Origin: Clostridiales bacterium
Lineage (GTDB): Bacteria; Bacillota; Clostridia; Christensenellales; CAG-138
DNA: 28,912 nt
Direction: 5' to 3'
Assembly (NCBI GenBank): GCA_031270585.1
Contig: JAISXK010000104.1
Coordinates: 1-28,912, forward strand
The first letter of the stretch is position 1, and every line of letters begins with the position of its first letter. The notes below the pieces were generated by a model. It did no database searches and was not told where the DNA came from. It saw only the letters and a program-made list of their open reading frames with translations. Both the position numbers and the translations under genes were made by a program. Positions 1 to 7,346 of the stretch are shown piece after piece.

Positions 1-53
1 TGCATCTTTCGATAGTCGACAACCTTTTTTCTCAAGTCGATTGAATATGCCAT
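1..53 (-). CDS. IS630-family transposase, N-terminal fragment (cut by window edge)
   Basis: Only the first 17 codons are visible, beginning MAYSIDLRKKVVDY. This matches the characteristic opening of IS630-family transposases, where the N-terminus forms a helix-turn-helix DNA-binding domain ahead of the DDE catalytic domain. The start is supported by an AGGAGGG Shine-Dalgarno sequence about 6 bases upstream and a consensus promoter at 76-104. The gene runs off the left side of the window, so intactness of the catalytic part cannot be judged. The family call rests on a short stretch but on a distinctive one. Confidence 0.75.
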   Translation of the reverse strand, partial: MAYSIDLRKKVVDYRKM

Positions 54-75
54 GTTAACCCTCCTGACGTACTCA

Positions 76-104
76 ATTATATCACATTTTATTAGTGTTG
101 TCAA
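76..104 (-). promoter_or_regulatory. Perfect sigma-A promoter of the transposase gene
   Basis: On the minus strand there is TTGACA (99-104), a 17-base spacer and TATAAT (76-81), an exact match to both housekeeping hexamers. It lies about 23 bases upstream of the transposase start and inside the element end. Confidence 0.85.
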
Positions 105-117
105 ATTAAATTGCTAT

Positions 118-288
118 ACCACAAAGACAATCGACGGTGCGCAGATATCGGATATGGCGAAACAGCAAGGCTTTGCCGCGAACAATCCTTGGTTGCCGAC
201 TGCCATCATCTGCCTTGCGGCGGCAGGCTTAGTCGTGGCCGTATGGGTTTTCCTGCGCCAAAAGAAGCGGATAGGGCATATCGGATGA
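118..288 (+). pseudogene. 3' remnant of a membrane-anchored protein gene interrupted by the IS
   Basis: An open frame continues from the inferred IS boundary to a TGA at 286-288 with no credible start of its own. The ATG at 52 in this frame lies inside the IS promoter region. The remnant encodes about 56 residues: a polar stretch, then NNPWLP, a hydrophobic segment of about 20 residues and a basic end (RQKKRIGHIG). That is the typical C-terminal membrane anchor of an extracellular Gram-positive protein, and resembles the anchor of the exported protein at 26141-27730. I infer that insertion of the IS630 element separated this tail from the rest of its gene. The identity of the original protein cannot be told. 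Confidence 0.55.
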
Positions 289-492
289 AAGGATACTTAA
301 AGGGTGTTGGCATTAAAAGACGGAAGGGAAAAATCAAGCACCCTGAAATAGCGAAAGTCGGCATAGCTTGATGTGCTGCCATGCCGGCAATCGCGTTAAA
401 TGTTTTCTTAACTCGCCGCCACAAATCGCCGGCTCTTTTGGTAAAAGTGTTTTTTATCAATATAGAGCTTATTCACATTGCACGCATTGCAC
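289..492. other. Intergenic stretch with two imperfect hairpins
   Basis: This 204-base gap follows the gene remnant and lies beyond the 3' end of the M20 hydrolase gene. I see an arm AGGGTG near 300 that can pair with CACCCT near 340. A second imperfect hairpin near 356-390 has the arms GTCGGCATAGC and GCCATGCCGGC. Neither is followed by a convincing T tract, and I recognise no riboswitch consensus. It may hold decayed coding sequence or a terminator for the lost gene. Confidence 0.3.
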
Positions 493-1938
493 TCAACTGG
501 CGCTGATTACGCGCATATAAAATGCCACGGCCTCTTTAAGCTTTGCCTCTTCTATGCGTTCATCGTTGCCGTGTATGCGTTTTCTGTCGTCGCCCGATAG
601 CACCATGGCGGAAAAGCGCAGCACCGTATCGCTGATTTTGCAAAAATGCCTGGAATCGCTACAGGCCACCATCATATAGGGAGATACGATGGCGTCCTGC
701 CAGGTTTGCTCAATCGCCGTTTTCACGCGGGCATAACCCTCGCTTTTGGTGTCGGCACAGGGCGAAGGGTTGCTTGCGCCAAATACGCGCAGTTTTATGG
801 CGTCGTTATTGATTACGGATTTTAAATAGGCCTTGGCGCTATCGATGTTATCCGGCGGGCACAGGCGCAGGTTTGCGCCCACGCTGGCCACAGGCGGCAA
901 CACGTTGTAAGCTCCACTGCCCCGCATGGCCGTAAACGCGCAGGTGGTGCGCATCAGCGCGTTCAACTCGCCGCCGCTTTTTTTGCATATGCTGCTCAAC
1001 AGCCCTTTAAAACACCAAAGGTTGGCAAATATCAGCCGATAAACAAATGTGGAATGCCTGCCAAGCGTATCAAACATCTCTGCGGCGGGCTTTGTTAAAT
1101 GCGCTGGAAAAGGCCGTCCCTCCACGCGATTCACCGCCTGGGCAAGCACCCCCACGGGCGAGTGCGGCGGCGGCGCGGAAGCATGCCCGCCCGCGCTTTC
1201 AAATAGTAGTTCCACATTCATCATGCCCTTTTCCCCCGTGCCGATCAGCGCGCAGCGCTCCGTCACGCCGGGGAATACCCCATCCACCACCGCGCCGCCT
1301 TCATCCAGCACCAGCGCGGGGCGGATATTGCGCGCACGCAACGCATCCACAATGGATGGTGCGTCGTCGCCCGCCACCTCTTCATCCGCCGCGAAGGAAA
1401 AGAAAATATCACGCGCGGGCACAAACCCATCTTGCAACAGCGTTTCCGCAGCTTCCAGCGCGGCGCAAAGCGTACCCTTGGTATCCAGCGTACCCCTGCC
1501 CCACAACTCACCATCCTTACGTTTGCCGCAAAATGGCGGATTTTGCCATTGCTCTTCGTGTGCCGGCACAACATCATAATGCGCCATAAACACCGTGGGC
1601 GCATCATCCGTCTTGCCTTTCAGGCAATAAAGCACCCCCCCGTCGCCTATACGCTCCAACGTGGCATATTTGTGCACCAGCGGGTAAAGTTCTTTTAACA
1701 ATGCGCGAAACGCTTCAAACGGCGCAGGGTCGACCTTGCTTTTGTCATAATTCGAAACGGTGGGCAGTTGCACCATGCGCTGCAGGCTCGTAACGGCACG
1801 CTCTGCGTCAAACTCTACGGGCGCGGCATTGCCGCCTTCCACCCTTTGTCCCTTCTTTGGGATGAATAAAGCCGCGCGCACCGACAATATGGCGAAAAAT
1901 CCGCCAACCACCGCCACAGGGATGAGCCAAAACAGCAT
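493..1938 (-). CDS. Membrane-anchored M20 family metallohydrolase (PM20D1-like)
   Basis: A 481-residue zinc hydrolase of the M20 peptidase family, probably cleaving an amide or peptide bond. Residues 1-25 form a hydrophobic segment, so the enzyme is likely tethered to the membrane. The di-zinc site can be read: H120 in MAHYDVVP, D152 in GRGTLDTKG, the general base and ligand pair E186/E187 in ADEEVAG, D212 in LDEGG, and H431 in SDSRHF. A dimerisation-domain GGHAS motif is at 250-254. This pattern and length fit PM20D1-type carboxypeptidase/N-acyl amino acid hydrolases better than short dipeptidases. The ATG at 1938 is preferred over a longer frame because it follows the stop of the upstream gene by one base (TGATATG) with an AAAGG site. 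It is the last gene of an operon with two membrane proteins. The substrate is unknown. Confidence 0.88.
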   Translation of the reverse strand: MLFWLIPVAVVGGFFAILSVRAALFIPKKGQRVEGGNAAPVEFDAERAVTSLQRMVQLPTVSNYDKSKVDPAPFEAFRALLKELYPLVHKYATLERIGDGGVLYCLKGKTDDAPTVFMAHYDVVPAHEEQWQNPPFCGKRKDGELWGRGTLDTKGTLCAALEAAETLLQDGFVPARDIFFSFAADEEVAGDDAPSIVDALRARNIRPALVLDEGGAVVDGVFPGVTERCALIGTGEKGMMNVELLFESAGGHASAPPPHSPVGVLAQAVNRVEGRPFPAHLTKPAAEMFDTLGRHSTFVYRLIFANLWCFKGLLSSICKKSGGELNALMRTTCAFTAMRGSGAYNVLPPVASVGANLRLCPPDNIDSAKAYLKSVINNDAIKLRVFGASNPSPCADTKSEGYARVKTAIEQTWQDAIVSPYMMVACSDSRHFCKISDTVLRFSAMVLSGDDRKRIHGNDERIEEAKLKEAVAFYMRVISAS

Positions 1939-1939
1939 A

Positions 1940-2617
1940 TCAGAGCCAACCTTTCTTATACAGGATACGCGCGGCTCCAATGGCGATCAGCACCCCCACG
2001 GGGACCAACACGGAAACCGAGCTTGTCAAACTTGGGATGAGTATGAACAGCACCGTCATCACGACGACGGGCGCCAGCGCCACCTTCCAGTTTTTAGATA
2101 TCAGTACAACGCCCAGCGCGCCAAAAAGCGAGGGCACGATATTATCAAATGCGGGTTTCAACGCCTCGCTTTGCAATATGGGCGTCAACTGCGCCAGCAA
2201 AAATACACCCAGCGCTATGATAACGGTGGTGACAATGGAACTCACCGCGATGGCGATGGTGGAAATGACATCGCCCTCCTCGCTGCCGGGTTTTGCCTTT
2301 ACGGCCTCCATGGCATTGATGGCACAGGGCACCTTGAGGCTGGTCAGATTGCCGGTAACAAACCCCAGGTATGAACCGCCCGCACCCAGCATCGGTGCGT
2401 AGGTAAACACCTCAATCACCGCCACCACCCAAAATATAGGGGCTACGCCCAGCATACCCTTTGCAAATTCGCCAAGCCTGGGCCACGCGTCATAGTACAC
2501 GCTGATAAATGTGGGCGCCAGCAACAGCAGCGCCAACGCCGTCACCATCCATATGCGTCCATAAGTATGCGTTTTATCCAGATACGAGCGCGGAATTTGA
2601 TTTGGCGTATGTTTCAT
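1940..2617 (-). CDS. Polytopic membrane protein, partner of the DUF5058 protein
   Basis: A 225-residue integral membrane protein with about six hydrophobic segments and short charged loops (for example KAKPGSEEGD). I do not recognise a named domain with confidence. The ATG at 2617 overlaps the stop of the preceding gene as ATGA and has an AGGAGG Shine-Dalgarno, so translation is probably coupled. The M20 hydrolase follows after a single base. The similar size of this protein and its DUF5058 neighbour, and their tight coupling, suggest that they form a two-subunit membrane complex, perhaps a transporter for the hydrolase's substrate or product. That role is inference from context only. Confidence 0.75.
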   Translation of the reverse strand: MKHTPNQIPRSYLDKTHTYGRIWMVTALALLLLAPTFISVYYDAWPRLGEFAKGMLGVAPIFWVVAVIEVFTYAPMLGAGGSYLGFVTGNLTSLKVPCAINAMEAVKAKPGSEEGDVISTIAIAVSSIVTTVIIALGVFLLAQLTPILQSEALKPAFDNIVPSLFGALGVVLISKNWKVALAPVVVMTVLFILIPSLTSSVSVLVPVGVLIAIGAARILYKKGWL

Positions 2618-3357
2618 GACGCACCTCCTAAAAGCTGCACCCAATTGGTCACGGGTATAGACGCCGCCATGGACAGAAGCATGCTGAACGGCAGGGCATA
2701 ATTTTCCAGCCAGGCAATTTTATATTTTTTACACAGCGTACCCAGCACTAACATCAACAATACGGATACGGCCATTATAAACACCGGCACCCAACCGATC
2801 AGTCCTTCGTGCACGTTGGCAAATACCAAACCAAGAAAGGCGGATATCATGCCCAGGAATAGCGCCGACATGATGATTTCACCCCAGCGTTTATCCTTGC
2901 TGACGATTTTTATAACGCCGCCCTGTATTTTTTTTAGCCATATGGGTATGATGATAAGTCCCGGTATAATGCCCAGCGTCATCACCCAGGCGATGGTGGA
3001 ATATGCTTGCGGGTCGATGACGGTTTGCGTAACGCTTGTGCCCATAGCTTTCGCCGCAGACAGGGCTGCGGGCATCTCGTATGTGAGCGCCCCCACCACG
3101 CTCAATCTAAGCCAAGGCAACGGCAACCCCAAAAACTTGCTTAGGGCAATCACGCCCAGCAATATGGATACCGCCGGCGCAATGGTAAAAAGAGCGCTTG
3201 AAGTCACCACACGCCGCAGCTTGGCAACGTCAAAACCAATCTCTTTAGCGCGGCGCCAGGCCCTGGCCAAAAAGAACACCGACTGCGCAATCACAAAAAG
3301 TATGATAACGCCCGCCACCATATACATTACAACGCTGTTTACATCAAACTTATGCAA
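2614..3357 (-). CDS. DUF5058 family membrane protein
   Basis: A 247-residue polytopic membrane protein whose N-terminal third matches my memory of the DUF5058 family: a first membrane span, then an Arg-rich cytoplasmic loop (ARAWRRAKEIG) and the segments RVVTSSALFTIAP and GLPLPWLRLSVVGALTYE. About seven hydrophobic segments are visible. I chose the TTG at 3357 because it sits some 8 bases after a GAAGGGGTGGGGG purine run. The longer frame starting at 3405 would begin inside the -10 region of the promoter, and the alternative ATG at 3327 lacks a clear binding site. It is the first gene of the operon with 1940-2617 and the M20 hydrolase. Function is unknown; the transport role is inferred. Confidence 0.8.
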   Translation of the reverse strand: MHKFDVNSVVMYMVAGVIILFVIAQSVFFLARAWRRAKEIGFDVAKLRRVVTSSALFTIAPAVSILLGVIALSKFLGLPLPWLRLSVVGALTYEMPAALSAAKAMGTSVTQTVIDPQAYSTIAWVMTLGIIPGLIIIPIWLKKIQGGVIKIVSKDKRWGEIIMSALFLGMISAFLGLVFANVHEGLIGWVPVFIMAVSVLLMLVLGTLCKKYKIAWLENYALPFSMLLSMAASIPVTNWVQLLGGAS

Positions 3358-3395
3358 CGGATACCCCCACCCCTTCTTAAGACATATTTTTAAAT

Positions 3396-3424
3396 AGTAT
3401 ACCATATTTTGCGCGTAACGTTAA
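3396..3424 (-). promoter_or_regulatory. Promoter of the DUF5058/M20 operon
   Basis: On the minus strand there is TTAACG (3419-3424), a 17-base spacer and TATACT (3396-3401). The -35 matches consensus at 4 of 6 and the -10 at 5 of 6 positions. It lies about 40 bases upstream of the TTG start and its -35 overlaps that of the divergent promoter at 3421-3449. Confidence 0.6.
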
Positions 3425-3449
3425 GTTCACAATTGCATCAAATTATAAT
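3421..3449 (+). promoter_or_regulatory. Putative promoter of the ABC exporter operon
   Basis: On the plus strand a perfect TATAAT (3444-3449) is preceded at 17 bases by TTAAGT (3421-3426), a poor -35. It lies about 70 bases upstream of the GTG start at 3522. A weak -35 is often seen where an activator helps, but no activator site was identified. Confidence 0.45.
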
Positions 3450-3521
3450 GCTTTATTTTTACTTTACAAAGCCATATAGTAGTAGCATTGTTGAATTTGA
3501 CATGTAAAGAAGGGATGTTAC

Positions 3522-5255
3522 GTGAAAAAATTATGGCGCTATATCGGCACATACTCCAGGCAAACCTTTCTTGCCATACTGATGGTCATTGGCGAAGTGG
3601 GAATGGAGGTTTCCATACCCTTTTTGATGACGCGCATCGTGAATATCGGCGTAGCCAACGGCGATACGCCCTACATTGTGAAAACGGGGCTTGCCATGAT
3701 CGGCATGGCCGCGCTTTCCTTGGTGTTTGGCATATTGGTCTCGCGCTTTTCCGCCACTGCGGGAGCGGGTTTTGCAAAAAATTTGCGCGCGGCGCTATTC
3801 AACAAGGTGCAGGATTTTTCCTTTGCCAACATCGATAAATTCAACACCGCAAGCTTGGTTACCCGCTTGACTACGGATGTTAACAACACGCAGATGACCT
3901 ATATGATGGTGACGCGCATGTTCGCGCGCTCCCCTATTATGCTGATTTGCGCTGTGATATTCGCCATGAATATCAACGCGGAGCTTGCCGTGATATTTTT
4001 GCTGGTTACGCCCGTGCTTGCCGTTGCATTGGCCGTCATCATGAGCATGGCCTACCCGCGCTTTCGTGAAATGTTGGGCGCTTATGATAAAATGAACGCC
4101 GCCGTGCAGGAGGATTTGATAGGCATTCATGCCGTAAAAGCCTTTGTGCGCGAGGATTACGAAAACGAGAAATTCGAAAAAGAGGCCGGTAAAGTGCGCG
4201 AAACCATGTTGCGCGCCGAACGCTGCGTCATATGGATTATGCCTATTATGACGCTGTTGATATCCGCATGCATCGTAGCTATCGTATGGTTCGGCGGCAA
4301 TAAAATTATATACGGCAGCATGATGGCCGGCGATTTGATGAGTTTTATTACCTACACCATGCAAATTTTGGTGTCGCTAATGATGTTTGGCATGGTATTT
4401 ATGATGTATGTGGTCTCGCGCGCATCCATGACACGTATAGCCGAGGTACTTGAAGAAAAGCCTGGCATCGTAAACCCGTCCGCGCCCATATTCACGGTTG
4501 ACGACGGTAGCGTGGAATATCAAAACGTTATGTTCCGTTATAGAGAGGGCAGTGGCGAAGCCACGCTGAAGAATATCAATTTAAAAATAAACGCGGGCGA
4601 AAGCGTGGGCATAGTAGGCTCCACAGGCTCCGCAAAAACAACGCTGGCGCAGCTTTTGCCCCGCCTGTACGACATCAACGGGGGCAAGCTTTTGGTGGGT
4701 GGTCACGATGTGCGCGATTACGATTTGAAGACATTGCGCGATAGCGTGGCCATGGTGCTGCAAAAAAATGTGCTGTTTTCCGGCAGTATCAGGGATAACC
4801 TGCGCTGGGGCGACAAAACGGCCACCGATGAGGAAATTGCCGAGGCCTGCCGCATCGCGCAGGCGCATGAATTTATCATGGGCTTCCCCAACGGGTACGA
4901 TGCGGATCTGGTTCAGGGTGGCGCAAATCTTTCCGGCGGACAAAAGCAAAGGCTGTGCATTGCGCGCGCGTTGCTTAAAAAACCCAAGATCATGATATTG
5001 GATGACAGCACCAGCGCCGTGGATACCGCAACCGACAGCAAGATACGCCACAATCTAAGCAGCCGCCTTGCGCATATGACCACTATCATCATCGCGCAGC
5101 GCATAGCCTCCGTGATGGACGCCGACAAGATCGTTGTGCTGGACGAGGGCGAGATAAAGGGCGTTGGCACGCATGAAGAATTGCTGCGCACCAGCGCCAT
5201 CTACAATGAGATTTACCGCCTGCAGCAGAAAGGGGGCGACAAGGATGCCGTCTAA
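3522..5255 (+). CDS. Heterodimeric ABC exporter subunit with degenerate ATP site
   Basis: A 577-residue half-transporter with an N-terminal six-helix exporter domain (about 1-310) and a C-terminal ATPase. Walker A is GSTGSAKTT (366-374), with Ala in place of the usual Gly before the Lys. The signature is LSGGQ (470-474). In Walker B the catalytic Glu is Asp (D494-D495, LDDSTS) and the switch His is Gln (Q526, IAQR). Asp plus Gln is the hallmark of the degenerate-site subunit in BmrCD, LmrCD and TM287/288-type exporters. The start is a GTG after AAGAAGGGA. It overlaps its partner by 11 bases. Such pumps export drugs or lipids; the substrate here is not evident. Confidence 0.9.
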   Translation: MKKLWRYIGTYSRQTFLAILMVIGEVGMEVSIPFLMTRIVNIGVANGDTPYIVKTGLAMIGMAALSLVFGILVSRFSATAGAGFAKNLRAALFNKVQDFSFANIDKFNTASLVTRLTTDVNNTQMTYMMVTRMFARSPIMLICAVIFAMNINAELAVIFLLVTPVLAVALAVIMSMAYPRFREMLGAYDKMNAAVQEDLIGIHAVKAFVREDYENEKFEKEAGKVRETMLRAERCVIWIMPIMTLLISACIVAIVWFGGNKIIYGSMMAGDLMSFITYTMQILVSLMMFGMVFMMYVVSRASMTRIAEVLEEKPGIVNPSAPIFTVDDGSVEYQNVMFRYREGSGEATLKNINLKINAGESVGIVGSTGSAKTTLAQLLPRLYDINGGKLLVGGHDVRDYDLKTLRDSVAMVLQKNVLFSGSIRDNLRWGDKTATDEEIAEACRIAQAHEFIMGFPNGYDADLVQGGANLSGGQKQRLCIARALLKKPKIMILDDSTSAVDTATDSKIRHNLSSRLAHMTTIIIAQRIASVMDADKIVVLDEGEIKGVGTHEELLRTSAIYNEIYRLQQKGGDKDAV

Positions 5256-7188
5256 AACCAATGAACGCCACCGCGAACCCGGCGGCCCGGATAAACCCGG
5301 CGGCCCGGGCGGGCTTGGCGCAAGAGGGCCTGCCGCAAGACCTCAGAATACGAAAAAGGTTTTGCGCCGCATGATGGCGTATATGGGCAAATACAAGCTT
5401 CGGCTGATACTTGTATTTGCGCTGGTATCGCTAAGCGCGCTTAGCAATGTTGTGGCCTCGTATATGCTAACGCCGCTGATCAACAACTATATTGTGCCGT
5501 TTATAGGCAGCGCCAACCCAAATTTAGCGGGCTTGGCCGGCATGCTCATGTTTGTGGCGGGCGTTTACGTCGCAGGCGCGCTAGCGAGCCTTCTTTACCA
5601 GCGCGTCATGGTAACCATATCCGTCAATACGCTCAACTCCATCCGGCTTGATATGTTCCAACATATGCAAACGCTGCCCATCCGCTATTTTGACGCGCAT
5701 ACCCACGGCGAAATCATGAGCCGCTATACAAACGACGTGGATACCATGCGGCAGCTTTTAAGCCAGAGCCTGGTGCAGTTTTTCTTGTCAGGCATCACCG
5801 TTATCAGCGTTTTTGTGGCGATGCTCGTACTCAACCCCGTATTAACGCTGCTGGCCGTGGGCACGCTGGTGCTGATGCTTTTGACCATACGCCTGCTGGG
5901 CAGGAGCAGCGGCGCGTATTTTCGCAGGCAACAGGCGGCGTTGGGCGCCGCAAACGGCTATATTGAAGAGATGGTGGAAGGCCAGAAGGTTGTAAAGGTG
6001 TTTTCGCATGAGACCGCTGCCAAGGCGGAGTTTCAAAAATTGAATGACGAACTGTTTCGATCCGCGCAGGGCGCGAATACATTTGCCACTATGATAATGC
6101 CCATCATGAACAATCTCTCGTATATCAATTACGCGCTCACCGCCATGGCAGGCGGTATTATGGCGGCCGCAGGCACTTTTACGCTGGGCGCGCTGGCGTC
6201 GTTTTTGATGTATACGCGCTCGTTCGCGAATCCCATCGCACAGGTATCCAACCAATTCAATATGGTGCTGCAGGCGCTCGCAGGCGCAGAGCGCATATTC
6301 GCGCTGATAGACGAACTTTCTGAAGTGGACGAAGGCACCGTACGGCTGGTAAGCGTTAAATACGATGAAAACGGCGCGTTGGTGGAATCTCCCGTGCACA
6401 CGGGCATTTGGACTTGGCGCAACGATGGCGATACGCCCGTTAGCTACACGCTTTTGCGGGGCGACGTGCGCTTTGAGCATGTAACATTCGGCTACGAGCC
6501 CGATAAAACCGTTCTGCATGATCTGAGCCTTTACGCCAAGCCGGGGCATAAAATTGCGTTTGTGGGTTCTACCGGCGCGGGCAAAACCACCATCACCAAC
6601 CTGTTAACCCGCTTTTATGATATACAGGAAGGCAAAATCACCTACGACGGCATTGACATCAAGGATATCAAGAAGGACGATCTGCGCAGTTCGCTGGCCA
6701 TGGTATTGCAGGATACGCACCTTTTCACCGGCACGGTGCGCGACAATATTCGCTTCGGCAAGCTCGACGCTTCCGACAATGAGGTGATGCGCGCCGCCAA
6801 ACTCGCCAACGCCCACTCCTTCATACGCCACCTACCCGACGGGTATGACACCATGATCACCGGCGACGGCGCCAACCTCAGCCAGGGGCAGCGGCAACTG
6901 CTGGCCATTGCCCGCGCCGCCCTTGCCAATCCGCCCGTGTTGGTGCTGGATGAAGCCACAAGCTCCATCGATACCCGCACTGAGGCCATCATAGAGCAGG
7001 GCATGGATCAACTCATGCAGGGGCGCACGGTATTTGTCATCGCGCACAGGTTATCTACAGTGCGCAATGCCAAAGCCATCATGGTGCTGGAAAACGGCGA
7101 GATCATCGAGCGCGGCGACCATGACGATTTGGTCGCCCAGAAAGGCAAGTACTATCAGCTATACACCGGCGCGTTTGAGCTGGCGTAA
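5245..7188 (+). CDS. Heterodimeric ABC exporter subunit with canonical ATP site
   Basis: A 647-residue partner of the preceding subunit. Residues 1-35 form a Gly/Pro/Arg-rich tail (for example PGGPDKPGGPGG) that is probably disordered. The six-helix exporter domain follows, then an insert before the ATPase with the TGIWTW motif common in clostridial members. The ATPase has Walker A GSTGAGKTT (441-449), signature LSQGQ (545-549, Gly to Gln), Walker B LVLDEATS with the catalytic Glu at 570, and the switch His at 601. Walker B and the switch His are intact here. The ATG at 5245 is chosen over a longer frame because AAAGGGGG precedes it and it overlaps the end of the first subunit by only 11 bases. 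An intrinsic terminator follows at 7223. Confidence 0.92.
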   Translation: MPSKTNERHREPGGPDKPGGPGGLGARGPAARPQNTKKVLRRMMAYMGKYKLRLILVFALVSLSALSNVVASYMLTPLINNYIVPFIGSANPNLAGLAGMLMFVAGVYVAGALASLLYQRVMVTISVNTLNSIRLDMFQHMQTLPIRYFDAHTHGEIMSRYTNDVDTMRQLLSQSLVQFFLSGITVISVFVAMLVLNPVLTLLAVGTLVLMLLTIRLLGRSSGAYFRRQQAALGAANGYIEEMVEGQKVVKVFSHETAAKAEFQKLNDELFRSAQGANTFATMIMPIMNNLSYINYALTAMAGGIMAAAGTFTLGALASFLMYTRSFANPIAQVSNQFNMVLQALAGAERIFALIDELSEVDEGTVRLVSVKYDENGALVESPVHTGIWTWRNDGDTPVSYTLLRGDVRFEHVTFGYEPDKTVLHDLSLYAKPGHKIAFVGSTGAGKTTITNLLTRFYDIQEGKITYDGIDIKDIKKDDLRSSLAMVLQDTHLFTGTVRDNIRFGKLDASDNEVMRAAKLANAHSFIRHLPDGYDTMITGDGANLSQGQRQLLAIARAALANPPVLVLDEATSSIDTRTEAIIEQGMDQLMQGRTVFVIAHRLSTVRNAKAIMVLENGEIIERGDHDDLVAQKGKYYQLYTGAFELA

Positions 7189-7222
7189 GCGTTTCGTCGC
7201 AATATTTTAAGCATGGGATAAC

Positions 7223-7260
7223 AGCTATAGAGATACGCGCCGGCATCTTTATAGCTTTTT
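7223..7260 (+). terminator. Intrinsic terminator of the ABC exporter operon
   Basis: A 12-base-pair stem (7223-7234 with 7245-7256, one G-T pair inside) encloses a 10-base loop and runs into a T tract at 7256-7260. There is no T tract in the opposite direction, so it acts on plus-strand transcripts. Confidence 0.8.
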
Positions 7261-7346
7261 GTCTTTCGGAGAATGCTAAAGACATGCGACGCCATCTTGG
7301 GGCAGCCCATTGCATCAGTATTGGCGCGCGCGTTTTATCCGCAGCA

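Larger units (their letters stand above)
1..118 (-). mobile_element. IS630-family insertion sequence, one end only
   Basis: This is the edge of an insertion sequence running out of the window on the left. It holds the start of an IS630-type transposase, its ribosome binding site and a consensus promoter. The outer boundary is inferred to lie at the TATA at 115-118, because IS630 elements insert at TA dinucleotides and the sequence to the right reads as the 3' end of an unrelated coding frame. The terminal inverted repeat cannot be confirmed because the other end is missing. Confidence 0.65.

Noticed and set aside
285..371. Possible 28-residue basic peptide gene overlapping the stop of the remnant
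   Set aside because: The ATGA overlap looks like coupling, but it follows a broken gene, has no independent ribosome binding site and matches no known peptide.
206..460. 84-residue frame on the minus strand
   Set aside because: It overlaps the gene remnant on the other strand, has no clear binding site and resembles no family I know. Its basic, Phe-rich composition fits chance translation.
1047..1589. Long plus-strand frames opposite the M20 hydrolase
   Set aside because: They are antisense shadows. The minus-strand frame has a complete set of zinc-site motifs, while these are Pro/Ser/Arg-rich with no motif.
5842..6549. 235-residue minus-strand frame inside the second ABC subunit
   Set aside because: The composition (His, Gln, Arg-rich) and complete overlap with a clear ABC exporter show that it is a shadow.
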